Shown here piece by piece: positions 1 to 13,623 of a DNA stretch of 64,000 nucleotides. The stretch comes from Peribolospora baueri (lineage: Eukaryota; Basidiomycota; Peribolosporomycetes; Peribolosporales; Peribolosporaceae), in contig JAMDHS010000041.1 in assembly GCA_029717555.1 (NCBI GenBank), forward strand, positions 124,001-188,000, given 5' to 3'. A program made the translations under genes and the position numbers. Below the pieces are notes generated by a model, which was not told the DNA's origin, did not search any database, and saw only the letters and a program-made list of their open reading frames with translations. Numbering within the stretch: position 1 is the stretch's first letter; every line of letters starts with the position of its first letter.

Positions 1-1
1 C

Positions 2-1168
2 TTGGCTGATAGCGAGGGGCGTTCAGACATATCTCGCATCGCCACTTCCGTGGCAAGGTCACGTTTCCGCACCAAGGACGACTTTGTGCGTCAGGCGGTC
101 GCTTGCGTCACCAACAACTACATGGCATCCCTGGGTCCCAGAATCGTCGTCCTTTTGTTGTCGTGCGTCCTCAATCAGACGGAGTGGATGAGGTCGACAT
201 CGATGCAGCTCGTCAAGGTCGTCTTCCACAATGTGGACATGCGCACGCCGGAGTATGCCGACCTGGGCACAGAGCTGCTCATGCCTCTCCTCCGACTCCT
301 TTCTACGAACCTGGCAGCTCAAGCTCTGGACGTCCTGGACGAACCACTCGTCGTGTCCGGCGGGCCCACGCCAGCACAGATCCTACGCATGAGTGTGTCC
401 GGTCGGCTTTCGAAGACTAGAGAGCTTCTCGCCAGCGGCTCCGTGTTCGGAGAGCCAGACGACAGTGGCTGGTGCACTCCCGACCCATCAGCTCAAATGG
501 CGGTCACTCGGCTTAACGTTCAGGCTGTCTTCAAGGTCTGTGAGGCCACCTTAGATATCGCCCCAATGTCATCCAACGTGGACTTCGTTATGGATGATTA
601 CTACGGCGACGAGCCGTTCACGGCAATCGGTGCACACGTCGCGCCTGACGCGGCCGAGACGTCCAGTCTCGGAGATATGGTCTCTCAGCTTCATGACCTG
701 TCTTCCTTCTTCGGGGACGACGCGGTGCCGACCCCCAATTCCATGCGCTACCCTCACACCGAGCTTAGCGCTATGTATCCCCACGCGAACACTTCCCACG
801 CGCAGATAGCTGCCATCCTCTCACGATCAGTCGCGCCCTCAATCGCCTCTGATGACGTTTCTTCCATCGGCCCCTCCTTGGCCTCCATTCCGGAGGAGCG
901 GGATCGGGACCGAGACGTCTTCTTCGAAGCACCATCGACCCCAGTGGACGCTATGACCACTGCTCACTCCTCCGTCATCTCGCCTCAGTCGTCAGAGGGT
1001 AGCAGTGAGGAGGCCGGTGCTTTTAATTTGGAGCCCGTGCGCACGCCACCGCGCAAGTTCCGTCTTACAATGCCACGTAAGGTTCCTCGACCACCGATGC
1101 CGACCACTCCGAGCCGGCATGCTACTTCCCCTTCGTATGACAGCCAAAGGAACCGCGGTGGCGGCTGA
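2..1168 (+). CDS. Cell morphogenesis protein Tao3/PAG1/Mor2 (Furry family), C-terminal end, 5' partial
   Basis: An open frame enters from the left edge and runs about 388 codons to a TGA at 1166-1168. The first 200 residues resemble the Furry/PAG1 C-terminal domain: helical repeats ending in segments such as LGTELLMPLLRLLSTNLAAQ and ALDVLDEPLVVSGGP. The last 190 residues are low complexity, rich in Ser, Pro and acidic residues, with a basic proline-rich tail. In yeasts this scaffold works with the NDR kinase Cbk1/Orb6 in the RAM/MOR pathway for polarised growth and cell separation. Family members exceed 2000 residues, so most of the gene lies outside the window. Assignment rests on recalled family conservation. 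Confidence 0.75.
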   Translation: MADSEGRSDISRIATSVARSRFRTKDDFVRQAVACVTNNYMASLGPRIVVLLLSCVLNQTEWMRSTSMQLVKVVFHNVDMRTPEYADLGTELLMPLLRLLSTNLAAQALDVLDEPLVVSGGPTPAQILRMSVSGRLSKTRELLASGSVFGEPDDSGWCTPDPSAQMAVTRLNVQAVFKVCEATLDIAPMSSNVDFVMDDYYGDEPFTAIGAHVAPDAAETSSLGDMVSQLHDLSSFFGDDAVPTPNSMRYPHTELSAMYPHANTSHAQIAAILSRSVAPSIASDDVSSIGPSLASIPEERDRDRDVFFEAPSTPVDAMTTAHSSVISPQSSEGSSEEAGAFNLEPVRTPPRKFRLTMPRKVPRPPMPTTPSRHATSPSYDSQRNRGGG

Positions 1169-1556
1169 GTTTCCATGAACAATATTTGTGAACACTTTAG
1201 TGGACTGTATTCGTGTCCGTTCTTGTCCCACCGCCGTTCCCTTGTGCTCTTCCCGGAGTCATTCGTGCGCCAAGTCGCAATGTATTTTACAGCAGATCTA
1301 GTTATACAAATGATTTGAAATGAGTTCTGCTAAGGTCGCCACGGACATCGAGGACCGCCTGGCGGCTGAACCAAGTCCGCGTGTATGACCATGCATAGTA
1401 CATACATACATAGGCGGCGTGAATGCTGTTCTACAACAGTCCGACCTTGAGAAGCTCGACATGTGACAACCTGCTCACTGGTTTGCATTGAACTACATTT
1501 CGGAGGAATTCGTCCAACGGTTGCTGGGACGAAGGGGCTGCCCGGGGAAGTTTCGA
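1169..1556. other. Convergent intergenic interval
   Basis: This gap lies between the stop of the Tao3-like gene and the stop of MLH1 on the opposite strand. It should hold both 3' ends. AT-rich stretches near 1280-1320 and a short (catacatacata) run near 1395-1412 are the only visible features. I see no further gene. Confidence 0.6.
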
Positions 1557-4500
1557 CTAGCAGCGCTCGAAGACTGGGAGCGGAAAAGTTGCGGAAGATC
1601 AGCAGAAAGTCGACATTTTAGGTACGGGCGGAACTCCTTGCTCACCTCTGTAAAGGCTTTGGAGATCCGTGACCTGAACGACGTCCTCCGCCTCCAGCAA
1701 CCGTTTTGGGGCGACGAAGTACTTCCTCAGCCCAGACAAGAACGTATGCTGGAGATGCCACTTCTCGGAAGCCTCGATCTGCTTCTCCCGAGCGCGGTCG
1801 GCTTCCAAGGTCTCTCCGTCTGCGTCATTCTCTGTCACCTCGCCGGACGAACCGGATGGAACCGCAGGAACGTAGAACCAAGCGAGCTCGCGGAGGAACG
1901 TTTCGAAGCAGGCCCTCTCGTCACTCCAATCCACCTGCGGCCCTAGCCGCATGAGAAAGTCGGGTAGCCGGTCGAGGTTTGGAGTGTAGCCTTTGAGGAG
2001 CATGGGGAGTGATTCCAGCTCCCCAGATTCGGAGATGCACATCGAAAAGTACTCGTTCATCATCTCCCGGTTAGCGAGAAGGATTGAGCAAATCGTCTGA
2101 AAGCATGTCAAGGGCAGAACACGAGCGTCAGTCTAGACGGACGCTACTTGGAGCTCGTTCACGAACGTCTGGCTCACATCTGTCGCCTCCTCTTTACTCA
2201 TGTCCGCCTTTTCCTCAACATCAGCTTCTGCCGCGATGGCGAGAGCGACGAGCTCGCGGATTGAAGGCGGTGGATCGAGCTTGAGCCGGCGGAAGGCGCC
2301 GAACTGCCGAAGGGCCATCTGATAAGCGTACTCTTCACTGCGGCCGGACACGAGAAGCAAAGGCATGAGTTCACGGACGTTGCTTGGGTGAACGTGGGCT
2401 TGTGCATGACGGGTTGACTGACCAAATGATGAAATGATTGATGAGATAGAGCTTTGTGGCGTGTTGGATCAGTGATAACGAGAGATCAAGGTCGACGATA
2501 CCGACGAAGGTCATATTTTGCAGGACGTCGGTCAACGCTGTACCAAGGAGACACAATGTCACACTGAGGATGAGGTGGAACGCTCATAACCAGAGACAGT
2601 GCGAGGCTGAGCTTTGAACGCCGGTACTGACCTGAGTGTTTCTGCTTCATGACTTCCTTCCTCATCGCTTTCACGCTTTCTAACAGAGTCTCGCTTTCCG
2701 GAACCTTGCCTCCTTCCGCCTCGCCCTGGGCCGATGGTTGTCGCGAAAGAGATGTTTCGGACTGGGAAGCTCCCCAATTCGGCACCATGGCGTGAAGCGT
2801 CCTGTCATTTTGGTTCACTCGAACCACGTGCTGGGGGTATCCTTTTCGCGATGACATTGGCAAACCTGCTAGAAAAAGAGATCACGTTCGACAGTACGAC
2901 TGGCGGCGTCAGATAGAGAAACAGGCAGCGCTAAACCGCAACCGACCAACCACCCACCGCCCTGTGCGGAGCTCTTTTCCGAGCGATCGCCAGTCTCCGG
3001 AATAGATGCCGCGCCAGGGAGGAGAGTTTGCTGGGAGCACAACGGAAAAACAAAGGATGGAGGCAAGAAAGTCAGTCCGCTGACACAAGATTTGTTGCAC
3101 CATTGACGCCGCCGCACAAAGGGCACGATCACTCACCGTAAACGCAAACGTTCGCGAAGTATTCGCCCCGACGAGCGCGTCCTGGAGGGCCTTGCAAACA
3201 GCTTCTATTACGTCGTCCTCGTCGAGGAAGTGCACCTCTCGCTTCGTCGGATGGACGTTGACGTCAACCTTGTGAGGATCGATGAGCAGGCTGAGGTACA
3301 TGAACGGGTGTCCCCCTTTGGGCAAGAGATTGGAATAGAGCGCCTCGAGAGAGCGTTTCAGAGATGATGACTCCACGAGTCGATCTGTAGGAATGAACAA
3401 GGTCAACTCGTTGGAAAACATCGATGACTTCAGTCAAAAACTCCCGGGAGTGTGGACGCAATAAGCTCGCGCACTTACGATTAATAAAAAGCAGCATGGT
3501 GGTCTTCTTCGCGCTCCAGTTGGCATTCGTAAACCATCCTTCGCCTTCGAATCCCAACTGGACGTTCTTTCCGGTCTCTAATCGGACAAGCTCCCGAGCG
3601 ATGGCAGAACCGTAGAGGAGGCGGATGTTCGACAGGACGGTGGCGTTGGAAGATGGCGTGGATACGTCAGCCGCGTTGGATGTCGCCTATGTGTGAAGAA
3701 GAAAAACGTTAAGATGCACAATCGGTAAAAGCTGGCCAACCGGACACCAGGACGCTTCTGTCCATGCAATTGTTCGACTGACCTTTTTGCACACAAAGCT
3801 CACGCCAGCGTTATGAACCGCATAACGGGTGACCACGTCCAATACCCTGCCGTATTCCTCTGTTGCCGATTTCAGTGCCCGACGACGAGTGGGCACGTTG
3901 TAAAACAGATCCTCGGCCGTGATAGTCGTTCCATCATTACCGGCGGTCGGTTTCGCCGATGCCGCGGCGCCCGGTTTCGACGGCAAGAGGACGCCATCCG
4001 AGTAAGAAGCTCTGTGCAAAGGAAATCAATTGTTAGAACGGACGAATCAGTACACAGACGTCGGGAGCGCGCCCAAAACTCCTAGAGCGCTCACTTCCAC
4101 GCGCAGCTATCTTCCCTGGTCTTGGTAACAACACTCAAATGGGCGACGTGACTAATGCTCGCCAACGCCTCTCCGCGAAAACCGTACGTGGCGATCTTGC
4201 TGAGGTCTGAAAAGGAGGAGAGCTTCGAGGTGGTGAAGCGCTCGCAAAGGATGGGGAGGTCGGAGACCTGCAATTGCAAGAAGATGAAAGCAAATGCCTC
4301 ATCTGAACACCCCACGCTTCGCGAAATCCATGGAGCAATGCACACCTGGCTTACCCTAATACCGCAGCCGTTGTCCTGAATCTGAAGGAGCTTCAAGCCG
4401 CCCTCCTTGAGGGTGACCTTGATCTGCGTGGCGCCAGCGTCAAGCGAGTTCTCAATGAGCTCTTTCAGCGCGTTCGCCGGTCGATGAATGATCTGGATGC

Positions 4501-4684
4501 CAAGGAGCCGGTATTACGTTGGGTCAGATCAGCTTGCTCCACCAGCCTGGGCGAAAGGGGATTCAGCAACGAGCAGGCGCACCTCGCCGGCAGCGATTCT
4601 ATTGACGACCGCCTCATCAAGCTTGCGAATTGGCCTGGGAACATGCCTATCCCCCGGGTCGGCCATCTGCGCATCGTCTGCCAT
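1557..4684 (-). CDS. MLH1: DNA mismatch repair protein MLH1 (MutL homolog)
   Basis: MutL-family ATPase that pairs with Pms1/Mlh3-type partners to pass on mismatch recognition in the nucleus. The chosen start gives [20 protein letters not shown]; an in-frame ATG also exists at 4741. GHKL motifs are clear: exon 4583-4684 ends in RIAAGE, exon 4355-4492 continues [20 protein letters not shown] and DNGCGIR, and exon 4095-4267 has TSK and [11 protein letters not shown]. Later exons (3783-4014, 3479-3686, 3137-3384) give FINHRLVES across a splice and [14 protein letters not shown]. The C-terminal dimerisation domain lies at about 1640-2850. A final small exon supplies VFERC followed by TAG at 1557-1559, the conserved FERC tail of MLH1 that contributes to the MutL-alpha endonuclease site. 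The gene is interrupted by about ten introns. It is divergent from ALG12, with only 167 bp between start codons. Confidence 0.95.
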
Positions 4685-4851
4685 GGTCGGCGGCGATGTC
4701 GATGTCGAAGCGAGGGTGATGGGAAGGAAGGAGCGTTTCATTTACGCGGCGTGGAAGCTGAACGTCGATCGGCTGCGGCATGTTTGAATGCTGTCCTGCC
4801 CCAGTCGAGGTGTCGAGAAGAACGTCCATAACAATACAACGCACGGCGACG

Positions 4852-7172
4852 ATGGGCAAGGCACGTCTTGTCACAGACAGTCTACTCGTACTGCTTCCCG
4901 CCGTACATGTTCTCCTCACCCCGTATACCAAGGTAGAGGAGAGCTTCAACGTCCAAGCCGTCCACGACATCCTCACATTCGGCATCGGAAGCGAGGGTCT
5001 GCAGAAGGTGACGAGGAGACAGCGCCGCTGGTACCGGCGCCGTAACGGACGTAAAATGTGCTGACCCAGGACCCTCGTTCGTTTCAAAGTATGATCATAA
5101 CGAGTTTCCGGGGGCGGTTCCTCGATCATTCATAGGAGCGCTTGCCCTCAGCGCTTTTTCCCTTCCGGTCGTCTTCGTCGCGGACAAGGCTCAGTTGTTG
5201 AGGGACAAATTCGATGTACAGGTGGTCGGTGAGGAGTGGTGACGCCATCTCTCCCCATCTCGTTTTGGGATCAACAACAGCCCTTCAGCAATTAGCTGAC
5301 GCCCTGTTCTGTCTTTTCAAATAGCTCGGCTCGTTCTCGCCCTCGTGAACTCGCTAGCACTGCGAAAATTCAAGCATGTCATAGGAAGCACTTTCGGCTC
5401 GGCAGTGGAGAGCGCATTCGCGGTCGTCGTCGCCAGTCAATTTCACTTAGTATTTTGGATGGGCAGGACATTGCCAAATATGTTGGCGCTAGGGCCTGGT
5501 GAGCGTTGGTGCATAATCTGGGAATTGATGGCGGAAGGGATGGCCACGTACCGGGCAGAGTCCACCTTTTTCACAAGCCACTCATCCGCTCCCTCGCTTT
5601 CTTCCTCCCCTCCAGTTTTACTCGCACTGAAACTATACCACGCCCCTCAACCGCCCTCCCCTCCTTTCTCACCCTGTGCCGCACGCTCCCCGCTCTTGCG
5701 CTCGTTTACCATCCTTACCTATGTTGGCGTCATTCTAAGATCCGAGCTCGCCCTTCTCCTTGCGCCCTTGCTCGCACAGGCAATTTTGCTCGGGCGAGTC
5801 GACTTGAAACGGGTCATATTGCGGGGTATCAGGGACGCGTTGATTGCTGTCGGTACGTCGTCGTCATCCGCAAGCCCATGGGATGACTTTGGATGACTAC
5901 GAAACAATGCTGAGGTTGTTCGTACTTTCCTTGGAATCCTTTCTAGCTTTGACGGTACTCATCGATACCTACTTCTGGGGACGGCCATGGGACTTACCAC
6001 TATGGCCTGAGCTGGATGGATTATTCTTCAATGTCGTGGAAGGCAAGAGTGCAGAATGGGGTGTGAGTGGGACATGGCCGTTTCATGGAAGCGCAGACGG
6101 ATTCCTGTTAATATTTTTCATTTAACCTATCTGTCACTGTCATTTTTGCGTAGATATCACCCTTTCATGATTACGTGACTTCCTTGGTTCCGCGACTGCT
6201 CACCTTCACCCTTCCCCTGCTGCTAATCGGGCTAATGATGGACAGACGCGTACGATCTTTCCTGGCACCGTACGCTGCTTTCATCGGCCTATTGAGTTGC
6301 CTCGGTCACAAGGAGTGGCGCTTCGTTGTTTACGCCGTTCCTGCGTTTGACGTCGGAGCGGCAGTAGGAATTGTGTGGAGGTGGGTTCACGTCAAAGGGT
6401 TTTCAAGCTCGTCCTTTATTTATTTGTCCCTCCATTGACATACACCTGATCCATGACAGCCTCCGTCGATGGAGGAGATCGATTATCAACCGTCTTATGG
6501 CGACGTTTGCTCTCGGCAGCATCGCGGCCACGATCGCCCTATCACTATTCACTGCCTACGTCTCTTACTACAACTACCCAGGCGGCCTCGCCATGCGTCG
6601 TCTACACCAGCTCGTCAGCCCGTCCACGGAAGGTGAGTACCAAAGGTGAGCCTTCGATACGATCGTTCTCACGACATCGTCGTCCGATCGTCCAATGCTC
6701 GGTAGCAGTCCGGCTGCACGTCGATACTCTCGCGGCAATGACCGGCGTCACCCGGTTCTCCGAGCTCAATTCCGCCTCAAAGGTGTGGGTCACCCGCGGC
6801 CTTTCCTTGCCAGACCAACCTCGCGAACGTTCGTCCTCGGAGAGTCCTCTCCCGTCACCGCGGGAATGGCGATATTCGAAAGCTGAGAACCTGACCGAAC
6901 CGGCCGACTTCGAGCCGTTCACCCACCTTCTGACCGCTACGCCCGACTTCCATCGAGAGCGATTCGACGTGCTCGAGGCTGTTCAAGCGTTCTCGGGCTT
7001 ACGGCGGGTCGCGTTGGAGGACGTGGAGGAGGCTTGGCTCGGCCTGGTGAGCTCGGACGGGCGGAAGCGTTGGTGGCGAGAAGGGGAGATGCGGTGGGAG
7101 GCATTGCTCCCCGTCGTGCCGAGGTGGGAGGATCAGGTATGGATCATGGAAAGGAAAGCGGACGCCCAGTGA
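4852..7172 (+). CDS. ALG12: Dolichyl-P-mannose:Man7GlcNAc2-PP-dolichol alpha-1,6-mannosyltransferase ALG12
   Basis: ER membrane GT22-family enzyme that adds the eighth mannose to the lipid-linked N-glycan precursor on the lumenal side. The first exon has [17 protein letters not shown], the family's N-terminal signature, followed after an intron by [18 protein letters not shown]. Several hydrophobic segments follow. Later exons give [32 protein letters not shown] and [14 protein letters not shown], all conserved in ALG12. The C-terminal soluble part begins [20 protein letters not shown] and runs to TGA at 7170-7172. The coding region is split by about seven introns. The start ATG at 4852 immediately precedes the conserved region and fits the family's length. 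An in-frame ATG at 4780 lies upstream but seems less likely. Confidence 0.93.
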
Positions 7173-8161
7173 GCCCTTGTAGGTCGGAGCTACGGAGGGA
7201 GGAGAGAGGACGGTCGACGGTAACGGGCGGACCTCGCGTGCGAGAGTGTGTTACTTAGAACCATCCAGCGCACCCGTGAAGGGCGTCGACGGCCGGGGAA
7301 ATCGATGAGCGCCTCCGGGCAGCTGCTTGCATCATTCAGATTCTCACCCGTGCAGTGTCACCGAGCTCCTTAGGTCCGGGACTTCTCTCGGAACGATGGT
7401 CGACGGCTTTCAAGGAGACGGAAGAGAGGGTTCAACACGAGTCTTCAACTTGGAGGGCGGATAAAGCAGCAATAAGAAACGGGTCTTCAACAGGTAGGGA
7501 GAATAAAGCAGCGAGAAGTGGAAAGGCGGGGACGGAGAATAAGTGGAGGCAGATTAGCGAGGTGAAAAACAAGGAGGTTAAAGCAGTAAGAAAAACCGAG
7601 TCTTCAACGGGAAGGAGGGATAAAGCAGCAACAAGAAACGGTCTTCAAGCGGTAGGGAGGATACAGCAGCGAGAGGAAAAGGGTCTTCAACAAGAAAGAA
7701 ACGGGTCTTCAACAGGGAGGCAGAATAAAGCAGCGAGAAGAAAGGACCTTCAACAAGGAAGAAAAGGGACTTCAACAGGGAGGCAGGATAAAACGGCAAT
7801 AAGAAACGGTATTCAACAATGTCCTAAATGTGGAAAAATGGAAAGACATGGACGGAGAATAAGTGGAAGGGGAGTAGCGAGGTGAAAAACAAGGAGATTA
7901 AAGCAGTAAGAAAAGACGAGTTAAAGCAGCGAGAAGCGCGCTTCGCTAGCCGTGTTCCATCGTATGTGTATACATAGTGTACCGCTGACGTCCTTCTACA
8001 GCAACGAGCGAAGGTGCCTCTTCCAAGCGATTGCACTATACCGTACACTTCACAACTAAGGTGTCTAAAACATCTTCTGAGTTCCAATCCGGTCCAGCTC
8101 ATCCCCATCGGATTTAACCTGGTCATTCGTCTTGTCGCATCGTACCGATTCTTAAGGCAAT
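7173..8161. other. Convergent intergenic region with the minisatellite
   Basis: Apart from the repeat block at 7431-7930 I see no gene here. The left part (7173-7430) is probably the ALG12 3' untranslated region. The right part (7930-8161) is the presumed 3' end of the convergent PLP-enzyme gene. Confidence 0.6.
7431..7930. repeat. Degenerate minisatellite with nested 82-bp direct repeats
   Basis: A purine-rich block built on an imperfect unit of about 41-43 bp with consensus near GTCTTCAACAGGGAGG followed by ATAAAGCAGC and a run of GAAACGG type. Unit starts are visible near 7441, 7483, 7600, 7641, 7683, 7705, 7747, 7769 and 7810; some units are half length (about 21 bp). Two longer segments, 7519-7600 and 7839-7920, match each other over 82 bp with about ten differences at an exact 320-bp offset, so the array seems to have grown by a larger duplication as well. 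The array lies between the ALG12 stop and the 3' end of the sulphur-enzyme gene. A 176-codon frame through it (7355-7885) only reflects the low stop content of the repeat. Confidence 0.8.
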
Positions 8162-10736
<2,575 letters not shown>

Positions 10737-11070
10737 GGGAGATCTTTTCTATTCCACCCCGGCCCGACTCTTATCTCGGCGTGATGGTGTGCTCGCCGTC
10801 CCCGACCGAACATCCGATCGGCCTTTTGCTCGACCACGTCACGTGCTCTTACACTGCATCGGCGCTTGACCCTTGGCACGTGACATTTGGCCGCAGTGGC
10901 CGGTGTGCCCGAACGCCAGAGCCGCCGGCGGCTACCTCCAACGCTCCGCCACGACCGACGTCAACCTCCAGAGCCCGGCGCCCGTAATCTTTGCTCACCC
11001 ACTCCAGAGTCCAACCTCCCCGGCCGATTTATATATTCTACCCCTAACTCTGTGCTGGCACAACATCAAA
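10737..11070. promoter_or_regulatory. Divergent promoter with two CACGTG boxes and a TATA-like element
   Basis: This 334-bp region separates the starts of the PLP enzyme (-) and the SSP120-like gene (+). It holds TCACGTG (10839-10845) and CACGTGA (10877-10883), 37 bp apart. In ascomycete yeasts the Cbf1/Met4 system acts through TCACGTGA-type sites on sulphur amino-acid genes, so a link to the transsulphuration-type enzyme is plausible. A TTATATATT element at 11029-11037 lies about 35 bp before the + strand ATG. Function is inferred. Confidence 0.55.
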
Positions 11071-12754
11071 ATGTCGACGGCCCGTTCCGCCCTCTTTTTC
11101 CCTCTTCTCTTCGCCCTTCTCGCCGGCCGCTCCGCCCTCGCTCATGGCGGCCACGGCGACGACTCTAACTCTGCCGACGGCGACAGCTATGTCCAGAAGC
11201 ACATGGCCTCCGAGCACCACATCGGCGCATTCGACCTCGCTAGCTTTTTCCATCTCCACGATCTCGACCGCAATGGCGTTTTGGACGTGAGTCTTCGTCC
11301 TTTGCCCTGTGCTCTTGTCAACGAGCCAGCGTGACCAGGCGGAGCCTGCTGTTATGCAGCATCTCGTCCCGTCGCTCATGTTTGCAACGCACCCTCGTGT
11401 TCTTTCGTCCCCGTTTCTTGCACCCTCCTACAGCGATCCGAGATCGAAGCCATCTATGGCGTCCACCACTCCACCTCGATCAAGCACAGCGAGTCGTACG
11501 AGGTGCACGACGCAAAGGCGGACCGCATCGTTGCAGAGGTACTCAAGCGACTTGACAAGAACGGCGACGGCATGATCACCAAATCAGAGTTTGTCAACGG
11601 CGGCGCTTCTGGGTTGCCCAAGTTTGATGATCTCGGTGGCCTCGGACATCACTATGGTAAGTGAAAGCGGTGTGGACCACTTTACCTTCCCGTGTCCAGT
11701 CGGTCTGACGACCGGAGGTCTTTCCTCGGACATTTTTCAGACGAAGAGTCCGAGTATTTCGTTCATCACGAAGAGATCTATCATAACACTCCTGAGACGC
11801 AAGGGGACGATGCGTACACCCACCCTGAGGACCTCGACCACTTCGCTCACCACGCTGCGATTGAGCACGAGGAGGAGAATCGGGAACGACATGCACAGGG
11901 AATGCCCTCGTTGGAGGAAGAGGAGCGTAGCCATGGAAAGGCGATGGGCGGAAACGGCATGACGGTCGAACAGGCCCTCAAAGCCCAGCGAATCGGCGAG
12001 CACGAGTACGTGGACAATGCGCACGAGCAGTATACCTTCAAGAGCCCGGACACGAACGAGAAAGTGCAGGAAGGACATGACGTGGAGCAATCGAACCTCG
12101 CCAACTCGCAGCATCCCGACCCGGTTGGCAGTCAGAAGGTTGGCAGCGCCGATGCTGCCGGAACTCCCGGGTACGAGACGGCGGAGCAGATGGCCAAGCG
12201 GCTGGCTAAGGCCAAGTTCGAGGCCACTAAGAAGGCTCCGTACGGAAGCGATGGCTGGGCTGCACCGCGAAAGGTGGAAGACCGATTGAGGTGCGCTTTT
12301 GTGGAAAGGGATTGTCTCCACTTCGCTCGTACCTAAATCATTCTCCTGACCGCTCCGGTTCTTCTCATTGATTTTCTGTTTCACTTTATAGGAAAAACGT
12401 ACCGTACAAGGTAAGCTTCTTGAATTCGTTCGAGGACTAGCTGAGCTTAGCCGTGCCGGCTAGCTTGGTGGTTCCACTCCGATGCGCCATGCAGCGAGGA
12501 GCTTTTCGACTGATCCCGCTGGCTTCCGACCTCCTGTCCCTCCTTCTCTTCCCTGCCTTTTGTGCCATCTCCTCTATTTCGCAAATGGAGAAAATGCAGT
12601 ACAAGATCAAAAAGGTGAGTATCGGCAGAGGACTCGGTTAATAGTAGTTTGCTCGTCGTTGCCTCATATCGAAAGCGATCGTATTCATATTGACGATCTT
12701 GAATTTCGCACTTCTTCTTCTGGGCTCTCACAGTCGTACTTTGGCGAATTCTGA
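11071..12754 (+). CDS. SSP120/nucleobindin-like secretory-pathway EF-hand protein
   Basis: Predicted 347-residue secretory protein. The first 26 residues form a signal peptide (basic start, then LFFPLLFALLAGRSALA). Two EF-hands follow: one split by intron 1 (HLHDLDRNGVLD joined to RSEIEAIYG) and one at LDKNGDGMITKSEFV. The remainder is acidic and His/Glu-rich, as in yeast Ssp120 and animal nucleobindins, which bind calcium in the Golgi lumen. Exons 11071-11286, 11434-11656, 11741-12290, 12392-12410, 12600-12614 and 12734-12754 join in phase. The last three are only 19, 15 and 21 nt and spell a conserved-looking tail, VPYKYKIKKSYFGEF. The 15-nt exon could instead begin at 12591 (24 nt). Exact function is unknown. 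Confidence 0.85.
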
Positions 12755-13623
12755 TCGTCCTATGTCCACACGCGTTCTCTTCCAACTTCTTGGGTCGGCC
12801 ATGGGCCTTGTCGGTCGCGTACCTCTTGTTCTCTCCGCTCCATCTAAGGTTGCTGCCTGTTCCGAGGTCACTTCATCGCACCTTCTGCTCGCTATTCCTA
12901 TCATGCTCTCGCGCTTTCCTCCCTTCACCTCCCTTCTTCCCGTTCCCATTCTCCTGGAGGATCGGACGATCGTGTCCCACATGGGCGGACATGGTTCGTC
13001 GCATACCCCACCCACCCACTCACTCATCACGGTCCTTTCATCTCTCTTATCGTCTTCTCCATTTTCGTCTCGAGAGGGGACGTGCCCCATCCTGCTCGTT
13101 GACCGTTGTCATTCCTTCGTTCATTTCCATGTATCTATCTATCTTTCACCGTCGCAGCAACGATTTTTACCTACGGTCGAATCGATCGTCCCCAGCGAGT
13201 CAAACTTAGCGTCTCGTGTCTCTCCCCTTCGGCTCTGAGGTGGTGTGCCACTTGGGCGTAGTGTGTGACGACGTGTCGGCGGAAGGAAATCAAAGTGCAC
13301 CACCAACTAACTATGCCCTCTGCCCTCTGCCCTGCAGGAAGAACGGGAAGGTGATACGCCCACGTCTCGTCCATCCGTCGAGCATGGTCGGTATCCGATG
13401 TGGACGCTCCGACCGACGTTCGACGAGCGGCGGACGGCGCCCCCTTCCCAGCGCCGCCGCCGACGTCCACAACACGCTCCCTCGCCTTCGTTTTCCTTGA
13501 AAGGATTTTGATCTCCACTTCGTCTCGGTCATTTCACTACTTTATAATGGTACAACCAGATCATGCGGACGTGGTCTCGTGAATTTAGCGCGGAGGGCTG
13601 GCCAGGGAAGACGTGCCGTCCGA
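12755..13623. other. Convergent intergenic region, pyrimidine-rich
   Basis: The interval lies between the stop codons of the SSP120-like gene and the RBM18-like gene. The + strand is strikingly CT-rich from about 12880 to 13160. Open frames here, including one of 182 codons at 12690-13238, lack recognisable motifs and are best explained by composition. No gene is supported. Confidence 0.5.

Noticed and set aside
7355-7885. 176-codon open frame on + strand
   Set aside because: It runs through the minisatellite, is compositionally a translation of the repeat unit and lacks any motif.
7431-7930. CRISPR-like array
   Set aside because: The units adjoin each other without unique spacers, vary in length, and this is a eukaryotic nuclear window.
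12690-13238. 182-codon frame on + strand
   Set aside because: Its start overlaps the last intron and end of the SSP120-like gene, it is rich in Ser/Leu/Pro from CT-rich DNA, and has no motif.
13336-13511. Possible extra terminal exon of the SSP120-like gene (EEREGDTPTS...)
   Set aside because: It would need a 700-nt intron, while a phase-correct end with a conserved-looking tail (SYFGEF) exists at 12754.
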